Shown here one piece after another: positions 11,371 through 22,711 of a stretch of DNA of 64,000 nt. The notes beneath the pieces are model-generated. The model did no database searches, was not told the DNA's origin, and saw only the letters and a program-made list of their open reading frames with translations. Within the stretch, counting starts at the first letter, position 1; each line of letters starts with the position of its first letter. Source of the DNA: Paramarasmius palmivorus (lineage: Eukaryota > Basidiomycota > Agaricomycetes > Agaricales > Marasmiaceae). A program made the position numbers and the translations under genes. The DNA is taken from NCBI GenBank assembly GCA_037176845.1, contig JAYKXP010000044.1, forward strand, positions 124,001-188,000, given 5' to 3'.

Positions 11371-13253
11371 TCAAGCCAATCCTGGAATAATCAACCTCAC
11401 CGCAGAGAATGTCGGCGAAACCACTGATCCTCCAAGCGCAAAGATTCGATTCGTGATCCTGTCTATGATCGGCGCCAACGCAACTCCAACCTTTGGTATA
11501 ATATGCTGCGGTACCACGCTCTCCGGTATATCAATGAATCCCTGTCTCACTGATACATCTTTCACGGCCGAATATCCTTCCTTTTGCGCTCTCTCCGAAG
11601 AACGCGAAGAAAGCAAATCCATGACAAGACCATAATCTATCCTCGACTCGTGGGTCACGAAATCCACAAATTCCAACTTTGGTAAAGGTGGTGCCCTCGA
11701 GATACGAAATGCCGTCTTGGGAAACGCGAGCTGACGGAGGAACTGATTGGTGATTGTGGCTGGAGCACCTTCCTCGGAACTTTCCTTGATACTGAGATGT
11801 GTAAGGAGTGGTGTGAATTCCAAGATGGCCAACAAATCTTTGTCGCTAAGCTCGATGTTGAGGAAGCTAAGGTGCTTTATAGGACAGAGTGATCTCTGCA
11901 GGAAACTAATGAACACCTCCTGTGGCCACGGTTCTAGGTTGTGCGGTTGGGCATGTGTCGTGATTGTCAACGACGACAGCGCCGGAGTAGCGATGTTGTC
12001 GAAAAAGTCGGAAAAGAATTCGGTTGTTAGGGTAAGATTCGTCAAATGAGATAGATGAATGGGAGGGGAGTGCTCCACGCTTTTGAACATTTTTAGTACA
12101 TTTCGTGACAAACAACAAATAAAAAAACATACGGAGGCGACCAAGAGAAGTTTCTACGACATGAAATAACAGCTTCTTGGAGATTGGGACAAGAGTCTAG
12201 TGTGCGCAGGACGTTGCCAATCTGCACTCGTCTGAGTGTCACTGACGTCAGCTGTGAGCAAGGAAAGTATTCCTCCTCCAAATCTTCGAATTCGACATCA
12301 TCAAGAATCAGATTCCTCAGCTTCGGTGTGAATTTGAACATGGCGGATGACCTGAACAACTCTGATGAGAGTTCAAGCGTCTCGAGCATGGGAAGGTCTG
12401 GCGGAGAAGGTAGATCGCGTATTCTGTCGGCATTGAATAATGACAACGATTTCCACCGCCAAGCGTGTTCCAAAATCGTCTGAAGGATAATACCGTCCCA
12501 TTCTGGACCACGTCCACAATGGAGGGTAATAGAAAGTGGATGATCCCCCGACAGTTTCAGATACGTGCTGAGTAGCTGAAGGTTTCCAGGAAAAGCACCC
12601 AGTTCGACGTGGAACGAGCTCCACAAGGATGGGGTATTGAACGCTAGTTGTCTCCATACGGCACATGTCTGTGCAATACGCAGGGGTGGTACGGAGACCG
12701 TCTTCCTAAGAACACTGGGCTCGTCCTGGCAACATAGCAATTCGAAAATTTGGGTTAAAACCTCCGGTGGGAGTCTACGGATTGGAGACAGAAGGGTACG
12801 GTACTCATCGGTATACCGTAGAAGATATTCCTTCTCCCTCATCAACTTGCGCAGGATGCCTAGCAACCTGTCAATCTCTGCGTCGTATCTCTCAAAGTCC
12901 TTCGTCGTATCCGCAATCCATTCTTGAATAAGGGAGGCTTCAGATGGTGTTGGAAGGTGATTTGTCCGTATTTTTTCGAGGGTGACTGGTGAACATATCT
13001 TGCGGTGAGCGTTGAACGTGTAGAAACATTCTGGGCAGAGGAGAGTGGGTGATGGTTCTTGATCAGAAAGCGTAGTGTCCATTCCTGTTCTGAAAGTAAG
13101 CAATCTGTCGCAAAACATGAACTTTGTCAGACCTTCACGAATCGCAGATGCGTCCAGTTGCTGAAACATAGCCTCGAAGACGGCAGTGAACGACTGGCAG
13201 CTGTAACAGCAAGTGTAGCGCTCATCGGCGCGCTTAAACCCAAACTCCCACAA
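11371..13253 (-). CDS. F-box / LRR-like protein 1
   Basis: Two exons on the minus strand. The first runs from 13253 to about 12134 and the second from about 12082 to 11371, with a GTATGT donor after a CRRN codon run and a CAAAAG acceptor. The N-terminal 130 residues contain CxxC-like cysteines (TCCYSC, LLCPEC) and a helix (FERYDAEIDRLLGILRKL). Then the F-box core appears: IRRLPPEVLTQIFELL ... IAQTCAVWRQLAFNTPSLWSS. The rest consists of irregular leucine-rich repeats (LPMLETLELSSE, TPKLRNLILDD, LSHLTNLTLTTE). Agaricomycetes have large expanded families of this type; the F-box is known to bind Skp1 in SCF ubiquitin ligases, while targets are unknown. About 610 aa, apparently intact. Confidence 0.85.
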
Positions 13254-13404
13254 TAATCGAGATGCCAGTCTCTAGGATATGGTGTACATATGAATGATGC
13301 ATTCAATCAAAGGCTACGGGTACGTGTTGATACGTGATACAAAGTAATGAAGAGCATGATGCACGATAAAAAGTAAAATTTACACGTAAAAAGTCCAGGC
13401 ATGT

Positions 13405-14850
13405 TCACCCAAGAATGGTCTGGCTGTTGGAAACGAGCCTCTGTTTGACGCCGTCTAGCAATTTAGCGCGATCGTCCAGCACCAACCTGTGGTTCGCAAC
13501 TTGAGTATCGAACGAAGTAAACAACTTCAGTTTAGTTCTAAAACAGCATCAGTAAAAATAAAAGGAACTATAGGCTCCAACGTACTCCATATGTTTCTTC
13601 ACCAGGTCTAGAATCTTGGAATATTTGTCCATGATTTCTGCGAGTCTATTAGAGACGTCGTCCCGACCAGTAGAGATTAAATACCCACCATCGGCGCCCT
13701 TGACCCATTCTTCCATCGTACATTCACGCCACTTGGTCGACAACTGCTGGTACCACTCCATGTGATCCTCCACGAAGACGTGCGCCTGACACCCTAGCAA
13801 TCTGTCAAGAGAATTCTGACCCTGACTTGCACTCCCGGGATGTTGCGAGATATTCATGAAACCGTCACCAGAATGCTGATGGTGGTACATGTTGGACCCT
13901 TTAGGGCTTCGGTGGTAATCTGATTGGCTGGGGTCATCGATGGGACTAGAAAAACGTTGAGGAGAGAAGGATTGTCGCATGTAGTCAATCTAGACTGTGT
14001 TAGTTGGGGAGACCACAAAGAAGGCGGAAGCACTTGCATTGGCGGAGCCGTCAGAATGATGGTGAGACTTGTATCTTTTCGCTGGCCCATTACTCTCGCC
14101 CAGGTAGACTAGATCGGTCTCCTGTTCCTCCTCGGCCGTGGCATCGGGACGTGTACGCTTGGTGCGATTCTTGGGGATAAGGCCAGGTAAGGTATGATTG
14201 TCATCGACTAGGATGCGTTGAGGTGGTACAGAAGTGGTCATATTGGTATTGAATCGGAATTGCTCGCGATGAAGATCATCCTGTGCAGTGGAAGAGGATA
14301 TATGCGTCGACTTGGCCGGAGAATGTTGCATGGGTACAGCCGGCGTCTTGAACGGATTCGCGACGCTTTGTAGAACAGGAGAGTTCGACTGGTAGAGAGG
14401 GTTGTTAGATTGAGCTGCAGCTCGTGGGATAGGTGTGACGAGATTGATAGAGGTATGGGCAACAGCATCGCGTCTGATAAGAGTATTGATGGCGTTGGTA
14501 GTATCATTGGAAGCATTTTCGAGTGATGAGCGACGAGGTACTGGAGCATTAGACGAACGAGACGCGCTGGGGCCAGGAGGCTGAACACCTGGAGGTTTTT
14601 TCATAAAGCCATTGAGGTTGAGGGGTTTGGCCGCTCCGTTTATCGCAGAAATCTTCGTGTTGTCGATACTACTGGCCGGTTTCTGTAAGGAATGTGCCTG
14701 AGACGCGTCTGTGCCTGCGTGCAATGGATTACTGAGGTCTGGGGTAAACTGGGAAGAGTTCGAAGAGGAATCGGCATTTTGGTCCTTCCTGTTGGCAACC
14801 CTAGAGGCTGGTCGAGAGTTATTAGGAACAAAGGGAGTCCTGGCGCTCAT
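13405..14850 (-). CDS. unrecognised basic, mostly disordered protein with a C-terminal helical domain
   Basis: Three exons on the minus strand. Exon 1 (14850-14038) starts MSARTPFVPNN and is Ser/Asn/Pro-rich and disordered, with a basic KNRTKRTRPD stretch that could be nuclear-localising. Intron 1 (14037-13990) appears to be a GC-AG intron: GCAAGT donor, CTAAC branch site, TAG acceptor, joining GSAN to IDYMRQSF in frame. Exon 2 leads to a helical domain (WYQQLSTKWRECTMEEWVKGAD, then RLAEIMDKYSKILDLVKKHME); intron 2 lies at about 13586-13538. Exon 3 continues the helix and ends VSNSQTILG. The C-terminal domain has a loose resemblance to the Ecm11-type meiotic domain, not enough to name it. An alternative ATG is at 14895. 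Confidence 0.7.
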
Positions 14851-15147
14851 TCTGACTGAGGAAATATACGTCAATGCGAGGTGGTGGTGGTCCAAGAAAA
14901 AGAGTCAGATTGTGTGACAACTCGAACGTGACATCCGTGTCACATATGGAGGCGTAGCGGAGTCTGCCGTCCGAGCACGAGGACGACGTCAGACTGTATC
15001 GACAGCGAATGATCATCACGGCAAAGTGAATACCCTCTCCTTGCCCTTTCCCAATACCCATACCCCCTTCATTTCTGCTGCATCTTTTCGAGTTGGACCC
15101 TTTTTTCTTCTCGGATATTGGCTCGACAGGTGTCATTGCAGGACAGG

Positions 15148-17095
15148 ATGAATCTAACGCATAAACTCAAGTACGTTTGACACCTTTGTGTATTCGAAAT
15201 TTCCGATCTCGACGCTGAGACGACCGCCCAGCCATAGCCTTACTTTGAAGCGGCGGAGAGGGATACGGAATCTCAAAAACACCGTAGACGACGACCAGGA
15301 ATCTTCAGGCGAAAATTCAGAACGGATCATGCCAAATTCCCTTTCACAACGTCCATCTTCGAGTGGTGCAGCATACTTGGGCTGCGCGCCCGAGTCCCAC
15401 AATCAGCGCCATCTTTCAGAAGAACCCTTCTCCCATGCTGAAAGCAGTACATCCAGTCGGACAAGCAGCGCTGCGGATGCACCCGAACTTTCTCGGAGTA
15501 TGACCGACGACGGAATCACCCCAGCGACATCGTCTCCTTCGTCTGTAGACCATTGTATTTGGGTGGAATGGTTTAGCGAGTTTTCAGAGGTAAGCACTTC
15601 AGCCCATTTCCCCTCATGAGGTTACTAACATGAGGTCCAGAACATCGAAGAACCTGACCCCACGGACACACTGGAACCTCATGTCCTTTCTGCACCAGAC
15701 CTCGATCACTCATCTTCAACCACCCTTCCCCTCTGCACACGTCTTTCGACAGAAGAAATTGCAGTCCATCGTCTACCAAATGAGTTGCTCACATTGATTT
15801 TTGAGCAAGGCTCCTGTTTCGCTTCCCCGAGGATGTTCGAACCCAAGTATCCTCCCATACCTGTCCAGCCTGTCAACACGATTTCATTCATGATGAACGT
15901 TCTTCACGTATGCCATCGTTGGAGAGAAGTTGCCGTCCACACTCCTGCGCTTTGGACTTCATTACTGGTCGCACGACCAAAATGTCTCGATCCGGAAAAA
16001 CTTCTGGATCTGAAAGATTTCCAAAAGCCAATGGATTGGGTTGCCAAGGCCATCAAACGATCTCAAGATCTGCCTCTCGACGTCACCATTGACTGTTCCA
16101 CCATTGCACCTGTCCCTGCTATCAAACAGCTTATACCTGAAAGCCATAGATGGCGTAGCCTATCCATCATCGTTCCCTGTATACAGTCATTACCCCTTGT
16201 CCTCTCGAGTCTTCGGGATGTCGATGCACCCATACTCGAAAATCTAGAAATCACAGCCAACAAACTTCATACCGACCGCGACCTGATACTGGAGGACCTA
16301 CCCCCGTTTCTCAACTCAACACCGAAACTCACTCATGTCCGACTGAATCGTGCTCACCTCCAATGGGACGCGAAACCACTCCACCAGCTAACAACCCTAG
16401 AATTACGCTTTATCGTCTGGCCGGACTACCACGAGTTCCGCCACCTATTACTCCATTCACCTACCCTCGAAAACCTCGTGTTACACTTTGACGATAACGC
16501 TTTCATGAGCCTGGATAGGCAAGGTCGTGCACCGATCCCAATACCCTGCCTACGTTCTTTGGAGCTTCGCTTCTTTTACGAAGGTTCTCAGAATGTTGTT
16601 CCCTTGATCCAGCTGTTCAGCATTCCGACATTGGAGTCTCTGATCCTGAAAGACTTTAGCTGCGCCGATTGGTGTAGAGTCTTACCTTACTTCCGCTCCT
16701 ACGCCGCTTCTTATCCCGCATTACGTGCTCTCACTCTATCCAACATCAAAGGCCTCATTTACGTCGACTCGAGCACTATACGTGCATTCCCTCACCTTGA
16801 GAAGCTATCCTTGATCAACGTATACTCGAACGCGTTCAGTAGGCTGTTGTTGGATGAGAGAACGCGAGATGGATATAATGCGCTTGTGTGGCCCAAGTTG
16901 CATACCTTGACGATCGAGAAGGATAAAGATGCGAAGATGGAGTTGGTACAGAGTGCGATCGCGGCTAGGTTGACTATTGGGAGGCCGATTAAGCGACTGG
17001 TATTGGATCAACAGCTACTAGAGGAGTCACCCGAGACGACGGAATGGTTGAGGCAGTTTACGTGTTTAGAGAATGCGGCGTATGCCAGGATTTAG
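15148..17095 (+). CDS. F-box / LRR-like protein 2
   Basis: Three exons (15148-15170, 15220-15589, 15641-17095) join in frame to 615 aa. The short first exon MNLTHKL is inferred from the GTACGT donor and GAG-type acceptor, since the long frame has no ATG of its own. A Ser-rich, acidic N-terminal region (DDDQESSGENS) is followed by the F-box (VHRLPNELLTLIFEQG ... VCHRWREVAVHTPALWTS), then about 350 residues of leucine-rich segments (LRSLELRFFYEG, IPTLESLILKDF, LRALTLSNIKGL, FPHLEKLSLINV). Inferred role: substrate receptor of an SCF ubiquitin ligase, target unknown. It differs from F-box protein 1 in its N-terminus and is not a tandem copy of it. Confidence 0.85.
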
Positions 17096-17441
17096 AGGTA
17101 ATCCTGGCATAGTGTTTTGGTTTGAACTCATTCATGATCTCTATGATCTCTTCTTGTTCTAACGCATTTTACGTTGTGCCATGTTCATGCATCTAGTTTG
17201 TTTGTCCCAGTCATATATGATGCTAGTCGTCGCCCCATGTTTTGTTTGTATGTAGGTAGCTTACTTGACACTGTGTTTGAATACAGTAATGATTTGTTTT
17301 GGCTTCATTTTTTAGATTGACTTTGGCTCGTGAATTGCGTAGCCAGTACTTGTACGGGGTCGAGTATAGGGGCAAACACATAGATTTAACTCAATACATT
17401 TACAAAGCATACACGAAGCAAGGGCACATAACTGCGGCCAC
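17096..17441. other. intergenic region between convergent genes
   Basis: AT-rich interval between the stop of F-box protein 2 and the stop of the small secreted protein on the opposite strand. It should hold both 3' UTRs; no coding segment is visible. Confidence 0.5.
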
Positions 17442-17928
17442 TTAGACGTTCCAAACGATTGGGCCGAAGGAAGGAGGGGGCTGGCCGAACTGAACGTAGA
17501 GAGGACGGCTCAAAGCGATATCGCCATCCACGCCATTGGGAGCGGTGCTGCAGCTGAGGCAGTTATCGGTGTAGGTTCCCTGGGTGTTAATCCCATTGAC
17601 TGTCGTTGCAAAGGGTAGTCGTTAGTGCGAGCTACGGAATGTTGATTGTTGGCGGCGACTTACAGGACAAGCTGACGGTGCTGCAGCAGGCTGGCAAAGG
17701 ATTGACTCCACCAGTGGGCAAAGCCACCCTGAAGGGAGTGTTGGTGTTGCACACCCCACAGGACCTGGTGCTAACGGACGTGCCGTTGAGGAAAGCTACG
17801 GAGATGGTGCATATTAGTTACGCGGCAAGCAACGTCGAGCAAGAAAACTGCATACCAGTACCGTCGTTTGCTTGGACAGCAGCGACGATGGCAGCAACGA
17901 TAGCAAGAGAAGACTTGGAGAAGAACAT
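17442..17928 (-). CDS. small secreted cysteine-rich protein (effector-like)
   Basis: Three exons on the minus strand: MFFSKSSLAIVAAIVAAVQA (signal peptide) then NDGT; an exon with TSVSTRSCGVCNTNTPF and LPACCSTVSLS; and a last exon with QGTYTDNCLSCSTAPNG ending PIVWNV. Introns have GTATGC..TAG and GTAAGT..CAG ends and join in phase. The mature protein is about 95 aa with six cysteines in a CxxC ... CC ... CxxC pattern and two N-glycosylation sequons near the start. The pattern is not that of a hydrophobin (eight Cys). Six-Cys small secreted proteins are common in plant-interacting and wood-decay basidiomycetes. I do not recognise a named family. It is preceded by its own TATA box. Confidence 0.75.
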
Positions 17929-17983
17929 TGTAAAGCAGTTGACTAGAGAATTGCTCTGGAGAGGTGGAGGAGAAAATACCTGG

Positions 17984-17991
17984 CTTTTATA
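17984..17991 (-). promoter_or_regulatory. TATA box of the small secreted protein gene
   Basis: TATAAAAG on the minus strand, 56 bp before the ATG at 17928. It supports the gene being transcribed as modelled. Confidence 0.55.
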
Positions 17992-19488
17992 CCCTTTGGT
18001 ATGCTGGAAATGGCTCCCAAAGTTGCTAACTGTTTTGCCAGATGGAAAAGCCCAACACGCGCCACAAAGGGTTCGTTGAATGTGCAATTCCGACCCCGCA
18101 CCCGTCGGCCAATCTCCAAAGGGATTGGTCTCGTATAGAGCTTTAGCATTCGCTTGTGAGGTGCCCTTTTGCTGTGAACATCCCGCGGGCGGTATGCACT
18201 AAGCTCTCTATGGAGCAATATGTGGTGCGGAACCTGTGGTCCATTGCGGGATAGAATGCACAGAATGATAGGTCGGTCTTCAAAAGGTTGTTGACTTGAA
18301 CGCCGAATGCAGGGCTGCATATCTCAGGTAAATCTTCTATGTTCTTCACTTGTGAACTCAACAGGTGCGTGATCCTGTATGTTCAAGACGGTGGTCTATA
18401 TGCTATTCGTTGGATCGGATTGCCCAGTAGATCCGATTACTGAAGAACAATTTGTGGACGAGAGTTTGGGTTATGTGAAGCGGGAGATCGGAATATTGTC
18501 GGGGAGAGGAATAATAAGATTTTGATCTGTCCAAGCTGCTAGTATTGGAGATAGCTTCGGAGTTTTTAGACAGTTAAGACGGTGCCGATGATGGTGATTT
18601 CTCCGAAACCAGTCCCAAGATATCCGTTAAGTCAAACATGGCTTTGAGGCTTGAGGTTAACTTGTTAGCCCAGTTTGTGTGAAGTAAAGCTGCGGAGTGA
18701 CTCGCATCGGCGTTTTCCGGGACTCAGACGACCGTGACCGACGGAACTAGCCGATTCCAGAACCCGAATAAACCTTTTCACAAACTGCTATCACATCCCT
18801 GCGTCTAGATCTCTGTTCCTGGCCTTCAGCAGTTCGGAACTTAGGAACAATGGTCGTCCTTGAAGCTTGAAGCTTTCGCATACAGAACAGCTCCTTCTGC
18901 GCTGGCGCCCGAACACCACACATTCCGAGTCAAACTTCAAAGCGTGTCGTTTTTTTGGTTCACTGGCCCCTCGGGTAGAGCTGAGGTAGAGCCATAGGCT
19001 ACCTCTTTCTTCGATATGAGTGAATATATAGACATACTTCTCCCGATTGAACGCGTCACTAACTCACTTTCCAAATTTTGAAACAGAGAGAAAGTCGTAT
19101 CCCTAGCCTATTACTCACTCCTATCGACAACATACCCAGCATCGTTATATATTTCCGTTTATGGGATCATACATCCACAGCCGTGGGTTAGGATGACGTC
19201 TCAATACCAACTTAAACTAGGCTATCTTTGGCTGAAAACAGCCGGGAAGAGCACAAGACAGGTGCACTTCTCACTCACAGTGCAGATATATCTTCTAATA
19301 ACGTATTAGAACCATCGTCAAGATCCCCGTTCCTCTTTTCTACCATTGCCGGCGTCTTAAAGTTCAACATCCATGTGTCACTTGTGGTGCATGGAGTCAA
19401 CATGGAGTCATTCAATCGGGTATAAAAAATCGCCACAGGAACTGGTACTTTGGCTGTGAACTAGTGCATACCAACTTCTCAATACTCA
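17992..19488. other. gene-poor interval upstream of P450 copy 1
   Basis: About 1.5 kb with no coding region I can support on either strand. It should contain the promoters of the small secreted protein (leftward) and of P450 copy 1 (rightward); a TATAAAAAA-like site is visible at about 19421. Confidence 0.4.
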
Positions 19489-21671
19489 ATGCCTACGAAT
19501 TTCATCCTTCAAGTGTCACTCCTAATACTAGGCATCACCCTAGTATCTGCGCTTCTCAAGAGGTTCTTGTCGCGCCACCCTGATGCAAAATACCCTCCTG
19601 GGCCTCGCGGTCGATTATTCGTCGGAAATTTATTAGACATCCCCAACAAAAAGCCGTGGCTGGCTTATACGGGATGGGCGAAGACCTACGGTATTTCACT
19701 GCCTGCTCGAGATTGAGGTGCACTGATCATTTTATTAGGCGACGTCATGCACCTGCAGGTCTTGAATGACCATGTTATAGTTCTCAGTAGTGCAGCCGCT
19801 GCAAGCGATCTACTGGAGAAGCGATCTCGTATCTACTCTGGCCGACCTTACAGGGTCATATCAGCTGCGTATGTCGAAATTACTCGGATTCTTTACCGAA
19901 TCATGCACTTAAGTGCCTGCTTTCCATAGTGCAGGATGGGATTTCCTCCTCTGTGAGTCTCTAGTCTGAACTCGTGAGCTCGACGTCGACGTACTAAACG
20001 ACTATGCGATAGCATTACAGGACTACTCTGATACATGGCGCAAAAACCGGAAAGTCTATCAACAGACATTCAGACCCGACGCGGTCACGAAACTATTGCC
20101 TGCAATTCACGATTCTATTGGTTCCTTCCTCAAAAATCTTTTTGAGAGCCCACGTCAGTTCATAAGTCACATAGATGCGTAAGCACTTTGCCAGTCTTCT
20201 ACTACGATCAACTCATCCGACGGCATTTTATAGAGTATCGGCCGGTTTTTCCTTGAAGATCATGTACGGAATAAATGTGAAAAAGGGGGACCACTCTTTA
20301 ATTCCTGTGGGGAAGAAGGCAATTCAAACTCTGGATATTATTCGTTCACCTTTCTTCCTGGCCGTTTTTAACCATTGTCCCTTTATCATGTCCATTCCCC
20401 GGTGGATACCCCTTCTTTGACCTATGAAGCAGACAGTTGAAGATACTCGAAAATTTGTCCACGATCTGCGCGAATTACCGATGGAGCATGCTCAGAAGAA
20501 TATGGTGCGTGGCTCAATATCCCTTCATCTCGAACCACCTACTGATAGATCGATGCACGCAGGGATCAGACAAGGAACGAGGGATAATTTTTCAGGTCCT
20601 CCGAGAAACAGAGGTAGGAGAGATTAGCTCGGAGGAACGCATGAATAGGTTCAAAGATATGGCATCGACGACTTATGCTGGCGAGTCATTCATCAAACTC
20701 TCCACTTTCACGTAGCTCACATCCAAAGGGTAGCGGGTTCCGAGACAGTGTGTTTCTTTGACCGTGAAAATGATTGACTACTGAAGTGCACCCGTAGACG
20801 ATATCTGTGATCAACACGTTCTTTTTGGCGATGGCGAGGAATACGCAACCTCAAAGGGTAGCCCAGCAAGAAATTGACACTGTATTAGGGACTGGCCGCC
20901 TACCAAGCATTGAAGATCGTGGAAAGCTCCCATACATTGAGGCTATATACCATGAGTGCCTAAGATGGCGGCCGCCCGTCCCATTTTGTGAGCACTTTTT
21001 TGCGAGCGCTTGATGACGGTGACTATGCTAACTTTCGCTAGCGGTCGCACATATGACGACTGAGGATGACCATTATCGCGGCTACGCAATCCCTCGCGGT
21101 ATGTCCCTATCTAAACCCCCTTCATCAAGCGCTAAATGTCGTTTGGCTAATTCAGGTACTACCGTAATAGGTAACGTGTGGTTTGTACAATGTGCCTCAC
21201 TGTCTGTCGCTCTTCCTGACACCTGCTCAAATTCTTAGGGCAATGACGCACGATGAACGAACTTATCCTGAGCCTGACGAGTTCAAACCTGAGAGGTTTC
21301 TTAACTCGAACACGAACATCAATGATGACCTTGCGTACGGGTTCGGGAGAAGGTCTGTCGTTCATAAATATGGACCTAAATGTCTTGCGATTGATCCAGT
21401 AATTAGGGTTTGTGTTGGAAGACATCTGGCGGACACGATGCTGTGGCTAACGTTTGCGTCCGTTCTGGCGTGCTTTGACATCCAAAAAGAGAAAGACGAA
21501 CAAGGAGATGAAATTGAGATACCTGTCCTCTACTCTGATGGACCTGCATCTTATTCGTAAGATTTCTTTGTTTCGTTGGAAAATCAGACTGATGAAGTTT
21601 GCAGTCGACCACTGCCATTCCGCTGCAGTATCACTCCTCGCCACAAAGGTGTGGCGAGTTTGATATCTTGA
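19489..21671 (+). pseudogene. cytochrome P450 copy 1, interrupted by an in-frame TGA
   Basis: A full multi-exon P450 is present. It has an N-terminal membrane anchor (ILQVSLLILGITLVSALL), the hinge YPPGPRGRLFVGN, a 23-nt microexon at 19930-19952 giving AAGWDFLL, the C-helix TWRKNRK, and a 14-nt microexon at 20734-20747 completing the I-helix AGSETT motif. The ExxR helix (ECLRWRPP), PERF (PDEFKPERF) and heme loop YGFGRR/VCVGRH follow. All exons join in phase, but TGA at 20418-20420 replaces the GGA (Gly) found in copy 2 between WIPLL and PMKQ, so translation would stop about halfway, before the I-helix. The intron donor before the 14-nt exon is GCGAGT instead of GT. Either a recent pseudogene, a strain-specific null allele or a sequencing error. 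Confidence 0.85.
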
Positions 21672-22711
21672 GGATCCGAAGAAAATAAGCATATTGAACT
21701 TCGACAGTTTGCATTAGGAATATGTACTATGATTCAGTATCTAGCTACTCCCTCGTTCTATGGCTTTGGGACTGTGGTACTGTATACAGATCACGCCTGT
21801 AGCTGGATGCCAGTCAGACAGTGTGAAATTCCTTCCAAATTAGAATATTGTAGGCACGTGATGATCGACAATTTTGATTCACTCTTTACTCAGGTACAGA
21901 ACGACTATCTTCTGTACTTACAAGTAAAGACGGCTTGCCAGGCTATCACGGCTCAGTGTTCACAGACTCAGTCTACTACGGTATCCAAAATTCCCACCCC
22001 AATTCGAATCCCCCTGTTCTCACAGAAGAGATCGAATCTCGTCAGCTGCATTTTTCACTTGTGACTTCTCCCGCTCTTTCGAAGATGCTTGCACAACCCC
22101 ACAGTCTATGTACACTCCTAGATGATGCAGAACCGTGTTAATGAAGGGCAAGCTGCTGTGTGCGAAACCATATGTGCAGACTCAGAGGTGCGTGCTTGTT
22201 CCTGGACTGAAGATATATCATTAACCGAAAGAGTTTCCTACAGACTGCCTAACAAGTCATCGGATATTTCTACCGAGTGACTTCGATTTCTAGTCGTCCC
22301 AACTGAGTACGACGCAGTCCTCAGAAGATGCGGTCATGCCGTTGTTTTTCTCCACAGATGTATGCCACGGACTTATGTTGACCCCCCGGCTTGCAGCACC
22401 TCCGGATTCCTACAACTTCCACAACCTCCACAGTGAAAGTAGTCCACAGAGCACCAGCATATTTCTTGTATATTGCATCGAAGGGTATTTCCACAATCAA
22501 TACATACACAGTTCTCAATAGCAACGACTTGACGGGTACCAGGCGGTCTCCTGGCTAGACCTGCGGGAAGCCTGGAGTTCTTGGTTGTTATCGGACGCTT
22601 CTAAATGAACGGAGCATCCTTCTCACAGCTATTAGAAGATCCCAAGTAAGGTTCTCAGATGACAGTGACTCGCCGCTCAACCAGAACGCCGTTCATAAAA
22701 CCCCCAGTTCT
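21672..22711. other. intergenic region between the two P450 copies
   Basis: About 1 kb with no supported coding exon. It separates the tandem P450 copies and should hold the promoter of copy 2. Confidence 0.4.

Noticed and set aside
17606..18079. 157-codon plus-strand frame
   Set aside because: Antisense to the small secreted protein, which has a signal peptide, consistent introns and a TATA box.
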